Source: Verrucomicrobiia bacterium
GTDB taxonomy: Bacteria; Verrucomicrobiota; Verrucomicrobiia; Limisphaerales; Pedosphaeraceae
Direction: 5' to 3'
DNA: 64,000 bases
Assembly: GCA_036268055.1 (NCBI GenBank)
Contig: DATAUW010000012.1
Coordinates: forward strand, 1-64,000
Of the stretch, positions 24,870 through 34,885 are shown one piece after another. The stretch's first letter is position 1. The number at the start of each line of letters is the position of its first letter. Below the pieces are notes generated by a model. The model saw nothing but the letters and a program-made list of their open reading frames with translations, was not told the DNA's origin and searched no databases. The position numbers were made by a program, and so were the translations under genes.

Positions 24870-25119
24870 CGGGACTTTGAGGCTAAGTGAGTAATTGAGT
24901 TACTCAGGACTGTGAATACGTTGTAACTACTCTACTGAGTGAAATATTTTTGGATACGGTTTTAATGTTACAAAATGGAAACGGGGGAGAAAAACCATCT
25001 CTCCCCGGCTTTTCCCCCCGCGAGCGGCGGAAAGGGAGAAGAATCTAGTGCGCGAATCTGAAAGCAAGTCGCGAGCTTTGGGTGGTTGTACGATTTCGCA
25101 CGGCGAAACAGGCAACGCG

Positions 25120-25965
25120 TCAGGGAACGGGTGGAACGCTGTTTCCGTCCTGGCTGGTATTGAGGACATCCAAATAATTATAGATGGGAATCCACGAGGC
25201 GTGGCCGTCGCAGAAGCCCATGCAAGTGCCCGCAGCGCCGTGGTTATTGCCGGGATCCGGCCAGTTATTGTTGGGATTCGTGGCGTCGGCTCCGCCACCG
25301 TTATCATCACCGTCCAAAAACAAGTTCACCTGGGACGGTCCGGGGCGCATGCCGAGTTTGGCTTTGAAATTCGTTAGGGTGTAAACTTGAAGCGACTGTT
25401 CGGTTTTCTTGACGGTCTTGCCGTCGGCATCGTAAGTCCCGAATATCTCGTAACTCGTGCCGGTGGTGTGGCCTTTATTTTGCGCGTTGTTCGTCAGGTC
25501 AATCAAGACCGATTTTCCGTTCGGACCGGTCTCGGTCGTCACCGGGGACGCGGAGCGAATAAAGTTTTGGGTTGAAGGGCAATCGAAGCTTCCGCCCGCA
25601 CTCCCATTCGCGATGGTAGAAATATAATTTGGATAAAGCCAGCTGGCATCGTCATCGGAGCCGGTGCGATCACTGCTGGCGGTGAGGTTCTTGAGTTCGC
25701 CAGAAACCCAGGTGGGCGCGGTCAGATTTCCATTGAAGTCCGACGCATACATCATACTGCCCAGCATCAACTGTTTGAGATTATTGACGCAGCCGATCCG
25801 ATGGGCGCGTTCCTTGGCCCGGGCCAACGCCGGCAGGAGCAGTGACGCAAGAATGGCAATGATCGCAATTACAACCAGTAACTCGATGAGAGTAAATCCC
25901 GCGGGCTGGCTGCGGCGGTTTTTTTGAGTCATCACAAGGGCCGGGTCTTTCATTAAAATATTCAT
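25120..25965 (-). CDS. Pseudopilin-like secreted protein, second copy
   Basis: The same architecture as the protein near 20.3-21.2 kb: a leader with basic residues, [20 protein letters not shown] in the mature start, [18 protein letters not shown], and a C-terminal [15 protein letters not shown]. The tail histidine is ten rather than nine residues before DG, a small departure from H-x9-DG. Possible starts are ATG 25965, 25953 and 25932. The first is used because its upstream bases fit a leader best. It lies 250 bases before the AraC gene on the same strand, and the big secreted protein diverges on its other side, which suggests a shared control region. Confidence 0.87.
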   Translation of the reverse strand: MNILMKDPALVMTQKNRRSQPAGFTLIELLVVIAIIAILASLLLPALARAKERAHRIGCVNNLKQLMLGSMMYASDFNGNLTAPTWVSGELKNLTASSDRTGSDDDASWLYPNYISTIANGSAGGSFDCPSTQNFIRSASPVTTETGPNGKSVLIDLTNNAQNKGHTTGTSYEIFGTYDADGKTVKKTEQSLQVYTLTNFKAKLGMRPGPSQVNLFLDGDDNGGGADATNPNNNWPDPGNNHGAAGTCMGFCDGHASWIPIYNYLDVLNTSQDGNSVPPVP

Positions 25966-26352
25966 TTCAAATTCAGGAAGGTTTCGGGGTTGAGAAACCA
26001 AGGCCAAACTTTGCTTGGAACGCAAAGGCGCATCAAGGCGGGCGCGTGTTCAATTCCAGTCGAATTACTTTTGCCGTTCGATTTTCTGACGACCAATTTC
26101 ACGGAAACGTAACGTGACGGAATCGCCTTTGCTGCCAGCAAGTTTCGCGAGGGTGATTATTTATCCGGATTTTGGCAGTCGTGTGGCGGCATGGTTACGG
26201 TTTCGTAAAATCAATCTTCAAAAATTTGCGCGCGGAGAAAAAAGAAACTGGAAACGAACACTGCGTTCCATTGTTGACGAAAGGGCCGCCGCCTTAGGCT
26301 TGGGGTTCACGGTCCGGAAAAGAACGATCAACGACAATCAACTTTGAAAACT
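25966..26352. other. 387-base divergent intergenic region
   Basis: This gap separates the pseudopilin-like gene and the large secreted protein, so both promoters should lie here. Direct reading shows a TTTTCGTAAAATCAATC stretch and several A/T-rich patches but no convincing -35/-10 pair, palindrome or riboswitch. No gene is seen. Confidence 0.45.
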
Positions 26353-29300
26353 ATGACTCATCACAGATACCAGCGGAATGATTGGAGGCCTCGAAATTCA
26401 GCGGCGGCGAAAATTAAAACCATTATCGCGTCCCTCGCGCTGGCCACTACGAGCTGGTTTGCGGCCCAGGCGACGCCAGTTCTTCACGGCATTTCCGCGG
26501 CCAATATCAGCGTGCAGCAAAATGATACGAGTAACAATGCAGTCTCGGTTACGCTGACTACGCCGGTTGCGATCAACGATTTTCAAGTCATCAATAACAC
26601 CCAAACCAGCCGCGCGGATTATTTCGTAAAGATCGGCGCGAGCGCCACGGACGACGTGGCCAACGGCATCCTGATCAGTTCCATCACCGATAATGGCCGC
26701 GATAACGGCGAAGGAGATGGCACCAACTGGGGCACGTCCGCCATTGATAGCAATGCTTCCGGAAGCCCGGGATCTTCCGGGCAGTTTTGGATTCCAGTTT
26801 TCGGCACCACGGACGATACGAATTATCCGGAGTATAACTTCGACGTGGCCGGCGCGTATTTCCCTTACTCGAACGGCTGGTATGGCGGTTGGATCGTCAA
26901 TGCCACGGGCGTCAATAACGGTGTCACGGCGACCCTTGCGTCCGATAAACTTTATGCCAACCCGAACATGGTATTGGGCACGGACGTGATTCCCACAGGC
27001 GGCGGAAAAGTCACCGTGAACCTGCTGCGATTTGGTTTGGATTCGCGGACGAACGCGCTGTTGTTGTGCTGCGGTGGCAAGAACGAAGAAAATTTTGCCG
27101 ATTCCCAGCCGAACGCCGACGGCACCTGGACGGTCACCTGCCGCGATGACGCGACGGGCAGCGCCGAGGGAGACCCGGTGGCTTTCGTGTGCGTGCCGAT
27201 CACGAATCATTTGGTCGTGTCCGGCCGGTTCTTCGGTGATGCGAGCCTCGGTTTGCACAGTTCAGCATTCAGTGTGACGAATCCGGCCGCGGGAGTTTAT
27301 CATCTCACCATTCCCGGAGTAACTCCCGGCCACGGTGTGCTGATCATTTCGGGAGAAGAAGGCGGCTCGGTCAACGGAGATAATATTGTCAGTTACCAGG
27401 CGACCGCCGACGGCTGGGACATCCAGACTCGCGACGTAGGCGCCGGCAATAAGAAACCGAATCTGCAATCATTACCCGCGAGCGACGCAGTGGTTTCATT
27501 TGTGTATATCCCCGCACCAACGGCGGGATTCACCGTCACGCCCACTAATGGTTTGGCGACGACCGAAGGCGGTGTCGCGGCGACTTTCTCCGTGGTTTTG
27601 GATGCGCCTCCGAGTGCGGAAGTGGATGTCAATTTTGCTTCGAGCGCACCCGCGGCGGGCATGCTTTCCGTCAGCACGCTTGCGTTTAACGCGTCGAACT
27701 GGAATGTGCCGCAAACCGTTACGGTCACCGGTCTCGATAATGCTTCGACCAATATCGAGCCGTATTCGATCGTTTTTTCGCCAGCCACCAGCACGGACAC
27801 TAATTACAACGGCGTGCAAGCGCCGAGTGTTTCTCTCATTAATGTGCCCAACGGCCAGCCGGGAATCTTCCTGGTTCCGACGCAAGGACTTGTCACAACT
27901 GGTTCCGGCGGCACGGCGACTTTTGAGGTCATCCTGAACGTCCAGCCGGCCAACGACGTGAGCATCGGTTTCTCTTCGAGTGATTTGACGCAGGGAACCG
28001 TTTCACCCAGTTTGATCACCTTTAATAGTGTTAATTGGAGCACGCCCCAGGTTGTCACCGTCACTGGCGTGGACGATGAAATTGAAGATGGCGACATCGC
28101 TTACCAAATCATCGGCGCGCCGGCGGTCAGCACGGACACGAATTACAACGGCCTCGCTGTGGGCAATGTCAGTGTGTTGAACCAGGAGAATGACGTCGCG
28201 AATTTGGTGCTGAGCTTCAGCGGCTCAATCAAAGTAACTGAAGGCGGCACGACTAATTTCACGGTCGCGCTCTCCGTGAAGCCGCTTAGCAATGTAACTG
28301 TGACTTACTCATCGAGTGACACGACGGACGGAACCGTTTCGCCTTCGATATTGACGTTCACTCCCGATAATTGGAACGTGCCGCAAACCGTTACGTTGAG
28401 CGGCTTGAATGATCCCGCGCTCAGTGGCAACGCGAGTTATACCATTAGCACCGTCGTGAGTTCGACCAACCTGGGTTATTCGACGCTGGTGGTTCCCGAT
28501 ATTACTGCAACCACGATCAAGGCGGTTGGCTTGCCTTCCGGCCCGACGGTCTATGGTCTGGGAATGCCTCCGGTGGGCGTGGATGGTTTGGCCACGGTCA
28601 ATCAGGCGATTGATTTCAGCGGCGCAACTTTCACGTTCGCACTGACGGTTCATTCGGATTCGACTGATATATTGAGCGTTCGCAATGATGTGGCCAACGG
28701 CGGCCAAATCAGCGTTTCGGGAAATACGATCAGCTACGGCGGCACCGCGATCGGTTCGTTCAGCGGCGGTTCAGCAGGCACGCCATTGGTGCTGACGATT
28801 CAAAGCGGCGCGGCGGCGAATGCGGTGCAGGCGTTGGTGGAGGTCGTGACCTTTGCTAGCACGACAACCAACAACTTCGCGACGCGCACGCTTCAAGTCA
28901 CTTTGAATTACGGAGCGGGCAGCGTCAGCACCGTTAGTAAGAGCATCCGAGTCGGCCAGTTGCGAGTGACGCAATACCAGGACGGCGCGGATTATGGCTA
29001 CGGAGTTTATGCCGATGAAGCGGACATCGAGATTTCTCAAGCTGTTCCCGGCACCGCCTATCCGGCAGGGTCGAATCCCGCGAACGGAATCTTTGTGCAA
29101 CTCAACAGCAGTTCCAGCGACCACCAGGTTTTGTTGCGGTTCGATAATTTGATCGGCACCAACGCGAATCAAATTCCGCCGGGCTCGATCATCGTCTGTG
29201 CGGACCTGAACCTGAACATCGTCAACTCCGGTGATGGTTTTGCGCTGAACCGGATGTTGATCCCGTGGGACGCGACCAACTCCACCTGGGGTTCTTTCTC

Positions 29301-30486
29301 GGATCAAGTTGGAGATGGCGGCGTCGGCGTGGTGGCGGATGATTTCACCGCGAAGGCGACGAACTACTCGCAGTTGGGAATGTTCACGGAATCTGCGGGA
29401 CCCAATGGCGGCACGGTGTTCACCACGACCACCACGGGCGCGGGGAATGTCACCATCGGAGTGACGCCGGACGTGCAGGCGTGGGCCAATGGCGAGACGA
29501 ACAACGGCTGGGTTTGCGATGCCGAAGGCGTTCTAGATGCCGCAGGCAATCAGCCGTGGAATAACCTCACCGACGGCACGGGATTTTCGCCGTCGGAAGA
29601 TCCGACGGTGGCAAATCATCCGCGCTTGCGCGTGTATTGGCTGCCGGCTGGAACTTTGGGCACGAGCTTCCGCTACGGTGTCAATGGCTACACCAACGTG
29701 TCGGATTGCGAGATCGTCCAAAGCTCGCCGAATGCGAGCACGGCGCGTGGCATTGAATTATTTAGCGACGGCGCGGATCAAGGCCAGTTGGATGCCACCG
29801 AATCGCTGATTCAATTCGGCAATATCGTCGGCACGGGCGCGGGCCAGATTCCTGCCAACGCGCACATTGAAGTGGCCATGCTGAATCTCGCGAGCTTGAA
29901 TTCATCGGCGGCGGTCGGCGATGGCGGTGAATTCTACGCGATGCTGCAACCGTGGCAAGATACTACTACGACCTGGAATCAATGGGGAGCTAACGGCATC
30001 CAGACCGACGGAGTTGAAGCCGCGGTGACGCCGACCGCGACAGCGGGTTCGCCATTGCTGGTTCCCAATGAGCAGGGTGGTTATCACGCGTTTGAAGTGA
30101 CTGCCGATGTGCAGAATTGGGCGAACGGCACGCTGCCGAATTACGGCTGGGGAATCCTTCCGTGGCCGAAGGGAAGCGATGGCTGGGGCATTGACACGTC
30201 GGAGTCGGCCAGTGAAGCGAGCCGTCCGCAGCTCGTGGTTTATTACACGCTGGTCAACAGCGGGCCGGCGCAGCCGAAACTTCTGCCACTCACGGTTTCC
30301 TCCACGCAAGTGCAGGTGAAGTTCAGCGGCACGATCGGGACGACCTATAGTGTCTGGCGAACCGGTTCGTTGGGCGGCACGTGGAGCATGATCGGCACGG
30401 CGCTGGTGGGTTCGGATGGCACGGCGACGTTCATGGATAACGCACCGTTGCCGACCGCGGCGTATTATCGCTTGTCGAATCCGTAA
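26353..30486 (+). CDS. Large secreted protein with Calx-beta-like repeats and two DNRLRE-like domains
   Basis: A 1377-residue exported protein. A signal peptide ends near residue 40 (TIIASLALATTSWFAAQATP). An N-terminal region of about 350 residues is rich in Asn, Gly and Thr. Three repeats follow between about 390 and 720, each ending in the phrase W-N/S-x-P-Q-T/V-V-T-V-T/S-G, as in cell-surface Calx-beta/cadherin-like modules. Two related DNRLRE-like domains follow (LLRFDNLIGTNANQIPPGS and LIQFGNIVGTGAGQIPANA), then a short C-terminal beta domain. It is likely an outer-surface or extracellular matrix protein binding glycans or calcium. No enzyme motif was found. A TTG three codons upstream is less likely as start. 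A strong terminator follows. Confidence 0.85.
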   Translation: MTHHRYQRNDWRPRNSAAAKIKTIIASLALATTSWFAAQATPVLHGISAANISVQQNDTSNNAVSVTLTTPVAINDFQVINNTQTSRADYFVKIGASATDDVANGILISSITDNGRDNGEGDGTNWGTSAIDSNASGSPGSSGQFWIPVFGTTDDTNYPEYNFDVAGAYFPYSNGWYGGWIVNATGVNNGVTATLASDKLYANPNMVLGTDVIPTGGGKVTVNLLRFGLDSRTNALLLCCGGKNEENFADSQPNADGTWTVTCRDDATGSAEGDPVAFVCVPITNHLVVSGRFFGDASLGLHSSAFSVTNPAAGVYHLTIPGVTPGHGVLIISGEEGGSVNGDNIVSYQATADGWDIQTRDVGAGNKKPNLQSLPASDAVVSFVYIPAPTAGFTVTPTNGLATTEGGVAATFSVVLDAPPSAEVDVNFASSAPAAGMLSVSTLAFNASNWNVPQTVTVTGLDNASTNIEPYSIVFSPATSTDTNYNGVQAPSVSLINVPNGQPGIFLVPTQGLVTTGSGGTATFEVILNVQPANDVSIGFSSSDLTQGTVSPSLITFNSVNWSTPQVVTVTGVDDEIEDGDIAYQIIGAPAVSTDTNYNGLAVGNVSVLNQENDVANLVLSFSGSIKVTEGGTTNFTVALSVKPLSNVTVTYSSSDTTDGTVSPSILTFTPDNWNVPQTVTLSGLNDPALSGNASYTISTVVSSTNLGYSTLVVPDITATTIKAVGLPSGPTVYGLGMPPVGVDGLATVNQAIDFSGATFTFALTVHSDSTDILSVRNDVANGGQISVSGNTISYGGTAIGSFSGGSAGTPLVLTIQSGAAANAVQALVEVVTFASTTTNNFATRTLQVTLNYGAGSVSTVSKSIRVGQLRVTQYQDGADYGYGVYADEADIEISQAVPGTAYPAGSNPANGIFVQLNSSSSDHQVLLRFDNLIGTNANQIPPGSIIVCADLNLNIVNSGDGFALNRMLIPWDATNSTWGSFSDQVGDGGVGVVADDFTAKATNYSQLGMFTESAGPNGGTVFTTTTTGAGNVTIGVTPDVQAWANGETNNGWVCDAEGVLDAAGNQPWNNLTDGTGFSPSEDPTVANHPRLRVYWLPAGTLGTSFRYGVNGYTNVSDCEIVQSSPNASTARGIELFSDGADQGQLDATESLIQFGNIVGTGAGQIPANAHIEVAMLNLASLNSSAAVGDGGEFYAMLQPWQDTTTTWNQWGANGIQTDGVEAAVTPTATAGSPLLVPNEQGGYHAFEVTADVQNWANGTLPNYGWGILPWPKGSDGWGIDTSESASEASRPQLVVYYTLVNSGPAQPKLLPLTVSSTQVQVKFSGTIGTTYSVWRTGSLGGTWSMIGTALVGSDGTATFMDNAPLPTAAYYRLSNP

Positions 30487-30508
30487 TTAGTTAAGATGAA
30501 ATCAGCGC

Positions 30509-30546
30509 ACCGGCGCGGGCGAAAGCTCGCGCCGGTTTTATTTTTG
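30509..30546 (+). terminator. Rho-independent terminator of the large secreted protein
   Basis: A GC-rich stem ACCGGCGCG...CGCGCCGGT with a GAAA-containing loop is followed by TTTATTTTT, about 20 bases after the stop codon. Confidence 0.85.
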
Positions 30547-30685
30547 GTAAAAAAAATTTCACGCCAATCCGCTCGTTAATTTTTCTCAAGGCGTCGTTGA
30601 GCGCCCGTTTCCAAATACAACTGCCCGCTTTCATTTTCGCTTGCGGCTTTGGTGGACAGCGGCCAATCTCCGGCTCTATCCACCT

Positions 30686-32269
30686 ATGAATATAAGCAAA
30701 TTTTCATGCGTTATTCTAGCTATACTCATTTCCATTCCCTCACAATTAATTGCCGCCAATGAATCCTCCACGCCCAATGCCGGCCCGCTAGCTTTCAAAA
30801 CTACCAGCACGGGAGACCTTTCCTTCAATACAGGAGTGGTGAAAGGAACACTGGCGAAAGACGGGCTCGGAGAGGGATTGAAATCAATCACGTTTGTTGA
30901 AGGCAATGTCGCAATAGATGAGAACCACGGCTTGCTATGTCCGTATCGCTTTCTGACCCCACAGCGCCGCTATGGTTTTGGATCGTGGGAATGGCCGCGA
31001 ACCGGCAAGGTGCTGTCAAACGGCGCGGCACAACTGCTATGGGGCAGCGCGCCGGATCGGCCATTTGCTTTCTCCATTGTTTATCGCTGGCAAAGCGCCG
31101 ACACGCTTGATTGCACCGTCTTTTTTGCTCCGCAAACCAACCTCAATCAATTCGAGCTGTTCCTCGGCTCTTATTTCGACAAGTTCACGATTGGAAAAGC
31201 ATACGTTCAAAGCGCGAGCGATGGCTTGCCCGGCTTGCAGGAAGCAACCAGCAACAAAGGTGAAATACAATTATTTCCCGGCAGCCAACAGGTATTGCCG
31301 ATAATCAATGACGGACGGTGGAAATTTCCGCCTTTTCCAATGAATTTTGCGATCAAAGCTCCGCTTGCGAGTCCTTTGGGCATGAGAACCCAACCGGGAA
31401 GCGGCGTGAGTGTTATCTTCATGTCGCCGCCAGAAGATTGTTTTGCATTGTCCATGTGGACGAAGGGTTGGTCGCAGTGCGGATATTATCTTAGCCTCTT
31501 CGGCAAAGACATGAAGCCACGCCAGACCGAGGTGGCACATGCGCGACTTGTCTTCGGCAAAAACTTCACCGATTCACAGACCCTGGAGAAATACACCGCC
31601 TATCTCAAAGACCGACAGAACAACCACGATGACGCGTTGCTGACTTCGTCCGAAACGGCGGCGATGCAACAGGTGTTCACCGCGCCGCCCTCCGAAGTCA
31701 ACGCCGTCAAACCGCCGGCGTGGCTTTCTTCCGAGATGCCAAAACCAGATGCCAATGGCTGGATTCAGTTGTTCGACGGAAAACATTTATTTGGATGCAC
31801 GCCGTTGAGCGCGGATTTGGAGGCGCGAAAAATTGATCTTCAAGACGGTGCGCTGCGATTGGATTCAACGGCCCTCAGATTTAATGTGAATTGCAGCGAC
31901 GTTGATATCCGCGCCCGTATTAAGAAGGTCAGCGGGACCAGCAATATTGACATTCGCTGGACCAAGGACGCGAACGGTTGGAACGGTTATGCAAACTGGT
32001 TCAGCGGAGAAGATTCTTTCAACGCGGGCAAGAACCAGGAGAAAAAGTGGAAGGGACTGATTAACACTCATGGCCCGAAGAAATACGACGGTTTCTTTGA
32101 AATGGAAGTTACGGCAATCGGCGACACACTCACGCTCAGGGCGGATGGTCAAACGATCGGCAGCGCGCAGGATAATTCCATCGCCAGCGGAAGCTTTGGC
32201 ATCCTCGGAGCAAAAGGAACGACTCTGGTGGAACGCCTGGAAGTTCGCATCCTCGATAAGAAGCCGTGA
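30686..32269 (+). CDS. Secreted protein with C-terminal DUF1080-type domain
   Basis: A signal peptide (MNISKFSCVILAILISIPS...) ends near residue 23. Residues 24-350 form a domain I cannot name; it mentions aromatic-rich strands such as YGFGSWEWPRTGKVL and resembles sugar-binding beta-sandwich proteins. Residues about 355-525 fit the DUF1080/3-keto-disaccharide hydrolase-like jelly roll: WIQLFDGKHLFGCTPLS, DIRARIKKVSGTSNIDIRW and GTTLVERLEVRIL. That fold often binds or cuts glycans. The ATG giving the signal peptide was chosen; an upstream TTG adds 15 unlikely residues. It converges with the GH127 gene, whose C-terminus carries a related jelly roll. Confidence 0.82.
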   Translation: MNISKFSCVILAILISIPSQLIAANESSTPNAGPLAFKTTSTGDLSFNTGVVKGTLAKDGLGEGLKSITFVEGNVAIDENHGLLCPYRFLTPQRRYGFGSWEWPRTGKVLSNGAAQLLWGSAPDRPFAFSIVYRWQSADTLDCTVFFAPQTNLNQFELFLGSYFDKFTIGKAYVQSASDGLPGLQEATSNKGEIQLFPGSQQVLPIINDGRWKFPPFPMNFAIKAPLASPLGMRTQPGSGVSVIFMSPPEDCFALSMWTKGWSQCGYYLSLFGKDMKPRQTEVAHARLVFGKNFTDSQTLEKYTAYLKDRQNNHDDALLTSSETAAMQQVFTAPPSEVNAVKPPAWLSSEMPKPDANGWIQLFDGKHLFGCTPLSADLEARKIDLQDGALRLDSTALRFNVNCSDVDIRARIKKVSGTSNIDIRWTKDANGWNGYANWFSGEDSFNAGKNQEKKWKGLINTHGPKKYDGFFEMEVTAIGDTLTLRADGQTIGSAQDNSIASGSFGILGAKGTTLVERLEVRILDKKP

Positions 32270-32327
32270 GTCCGGAATCCCAGAGCGATTTCCCAAAGAA
32301 TGTCTAAAGAAGATTTGAGCCTACGCT

Positions 32328-34883
32328 CTAATTCGCGCCGGGTGTTAGTTCGTTGACGCGCAGGTTGGCGAAGCTGGAGAGCGAGCGGTTGCCGTCGGCG
32401 CAGTAATCGCGCACGCCGACCATGCCGGTGGAGGCATCGGTGTTTTCAGCGGCAATGGCGGGGGTTTTTGAATGGTTGAGGTAGATGCGGATTTTTGGGC
32501 CCTGCGCTTCGATTTTTAGATGGTGAAATTTATTCGCGGCCAGTGGCATGGGGACGTGGATGATCGGGTGCCAGGAGTTGCTGGCGTAACCGAATTCCAA
32601 CTGATTGTGTTCCGCGTTGATGCCGGCATAGTAGCCGCAATAGGCGTCGGGGCCGATGTCGGGCTTGCTGGCGCGAAAGATCAAGCCGGCGTCGCCGGCC
32701 GGGCCGACTGAGATGTCGGCTTCGTAAGTGAAGTTAGTGAAGGCGGTCGCCAGGGCGAGGGCTTTGGCGCCGTTCGCGGAGCCGGGCACGGTGCTCATGG
32801 CTTGGTTGCGGACCACCCAGTTTCCTCCGAACACCGTCCAGCGGCGGGGCCAGGTGGAATCGAAATTTTCTGTGAAGGCGCCGACAGCAGGATGGGGCGA
32901 ACCGAGATAAGGAAACCAGCTTATGCGCAAATGTTGGGCGCCGAAGGGAACGAGCGTCACGGTGGTTAGTTCGTTGGTTGAAGCGACTGGGCTTGCGGGT
33001 GGCTCGAATGCCTGGTCGCCGCGCCAGCCGATGGTCCAGTCGGGAATTTGGCGCGCGTGGGCGAGCAAGGCAACGGAGGGTTGCGCTGGATCGAATGGAT
33101 TTGGTGGCGGGGGAGAATTGCTGACGGTGAGCGATGCGGCGGGATTCGCCGGATTTAATTCCAGCGCGTAGTTCCACGGGGTCGTGGGGCGAATTTCGAA
33201 TTCATCAAAACCCATTTTGTGGGCGTCGGGCGTGCGGACTTCCCATTCTTCGCCGATGCGCAGGGAATAGATGAGCGGGCCGCGGCTGACGGCGACGGAG
33301 TGGCCGGGGCCGGGTGTGGTCTGGATGGGCATAGGGAAATTCAACACGACGATGTCGCCGTCGGACCAGGTGCGTTGGAGGCGGAGGAAGGTGGCGGGTT
33401 TGAGTGCGCCCTGATTGCCGCCATTGATGGTGATGGAGGCGTTGGTGCACCAACCGGGAATGCGAAGTTCCAGCGGGAAATCAACCGAGCCAGTGAGCGT
33501 CATGCGCAGGCGGACTTGTTCTTCAAATGGATAGGCGGTGTCTTCGGTGATTTGAATTTGATGGCCGTTCGCCAAGGTGTTGACAACGGTGGGCGCGTAA
33601 ACCAGCGCGGCCAAACCACCGTCGGCGGTGGCGGCCCAGGAATTTTGAACGAGCTTCGGCCAGCCCATGTGGAAGTTGTAGCGGCAGCAGGGATAGCCGG
33701 AGTCGGGCCCGGGCAGCGTGCCGTTGGCGTAGTCCTGGTTGAAACCGTGGCCGCCATGGATGGCGATGACGTTGTTGGGAACGGTATAATATTGGAGGCC
33801 TTTGATTTCGTTCGCGAGCGCGGCGGGCAGGGCGTTGAAGGAAATGGTTTCCAATCGGTCGGCCAATTTGGGATTGCCCGAGATGCCGACGGAAGTTTCC
33901 AGACTCAACATGGCTTCGACGATGGAACATAACTCGACCCCTTGCACGGTGGCATTGCCGGAGAGGAATTCGGTTCCGCTATTGATGTCGCAGGGCAGGG
34001 CGTTTTCGCGCATGAGATGATCCAGCCCGAGGGAGAGCGCGCGCAGGTCGCTGGGCTTTTTCGAGAGTTGATAATAGACGGCGGGAAACTTGAGCGCCTG
34101 CTCGACGTTGACGTTGTGCTTGGGTTGAAAATCCGTGCCGTAGAGGTCGAAGCTGTTGCTGGTGAAAATTCCGATCCAGTCGTAAGACTGTTTGCGCAAC
34201 AGTTCGGCGAGCGCGAGGAGATTGGTGTCTCCATTGCGATTGTAGAGCCAGAGGGCGACGTCTATTTCATCGCCGGCGCGGGCCTTGCCCCATTCCTTGA
34301 GCGGATTGGCCGGGAGGTTATCGAGCATGTAATGAAAGTAATTGCTTAGGACGAGGGGCACGCGGGTGTCGCCAGTCGCTTCGTAGTAATCCCGCAGCGC
34401 ATAAGTCGCGACCATGCGCGGCCACCAATCGCCGTTTGCGCCGGGTCCGATGTAGCCGTAAGTCCGCTGATGATCCAGCAACCAGTCCATCCATTTTTGC
34501 GCTTTTTGTTTTAGGCCCGGGTCATCCAGGACATAGGCGAGCGCGACGAGGCCTTTGAAATAATAAGGGCCGCGTTCCCAATTCTCGCCTTTGCCGCCGA
34601 GCCACGCGCTGTTGGTGCCGAGGTCGTTGGCGTAAAGGGTTTCAGCGTTGCCGGTGAGGCCGTCGCGTTGCAGTTGGCATTGGGTGAGCAGCCAGCCGAG
34701 TGGGTGAACGCTTCCGAGCGGAAGCGCGGTGAAAGGAGTTTTGAGCAACGGCGAGCGATTGCTTACGACCGGAGTCGGCGGAAGATTCGTGGGGAATGCA
34801 GCGGCGGGCGCGGGTGGCTGACTGCGGGCAACCAGAGAAAATCCGGCGGCCCAAATCATCAGCCCTGCCAATAGCGCGCGCAT
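32328..34883 (-). CDS. GH127-family secreted glycosidase (beta-L-arabinofuranosidase type)
   Basis: An exported 851-residue protein: signal peptide MRALLAGLMIWAAGFSLV, then the DUF1680/GH127 alpha/alpha barrel. The metal and nucleophile residues known for GH127 are all present: Glu317 and Cys319 in GVELCSI, and Cys399-Cys400 in GYPCCRYNFHMGWP, one of which is the catalytic Cys. A beta-sandwich follows (LELRIPGWC), and the last 180 residues form a jelly roll of DUF1080/LamG type. GH127 enzymes mostly release beta-L-arabinofuranose from plant glycans; other specificities exist. The gene begins three bases after the stop of the DUF4965 gene, so both form an operon. Confidence 0.9.
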   Translation of the reverse strand: MRALLAGLMIWAAGFSLVARSQPPAPAAAFPTNLPPTPVVSNRSPLLKTPFTALPLGSVHPLGWLLTQCQLQRDGLTGNAETLYANDLGTNSAWLGGKGENWERGPYYFKGLVALAYVLDDPGLKQKAQKWMDWLLDHQRTYGYIGPGANGDWWPRMVATYALRDYYEATGDTRVPLVLSNYFHYMLDNLPANPLKEWGKARAGDEIDVALWLYNRNGDTNLLALAELLRKQSYDWIGIFTSNSFDLYGTDFQPKHNVNVEQALKFPAVYYQLSKKPSDLRALSLGLDHLMRENALPCDINSGTEFLSGNATVQGVELCSIVEAMLSLETSVGISGNPKLADRLETISFNALPAALANEIKGLQYYTVPNNVIAIHGGHGFNQDYANGTLPGPDSGYPCCRYNFHMGWPKLVQNSWAATADGGLAALVYAPTVVNTLANGHQIQITEDTAYPFEEQVRLRMTLTGSVDFPLELRIPGWCTNASITINGGNQGALKPATFLRLQRTWSDGDIVVLNFPMPIQTTPGPGHSVAVSRGPLIYSLRIGEEWEVRTPDAHKMGFDEFEIRPTTPWNYALELNPANPAASLTVSNSPPPPNPFDPAQPSVALLAHARQIPDWTIGWRGDQAFEPPASPVASTNELTTVTLVPFGAQHLRISWFPYLGSPHPAVGAFTENFDSTWPRRWTVFGGNWVVRNQAMSTVPGSANGAKALALATAFTNFTYEADISVGPAGDAGLIFRASKPDIGPDAYCGYYAGINAEHNQLEFGYASNSWHPIIHVPMPLAANKFHHLKIEAQGPKIRIYLNHSKTPAIAAENTDASTGMVGVRDYCADGNRSLSSFANLRVNELTPGAN

Positions 34884-34885
34884 GC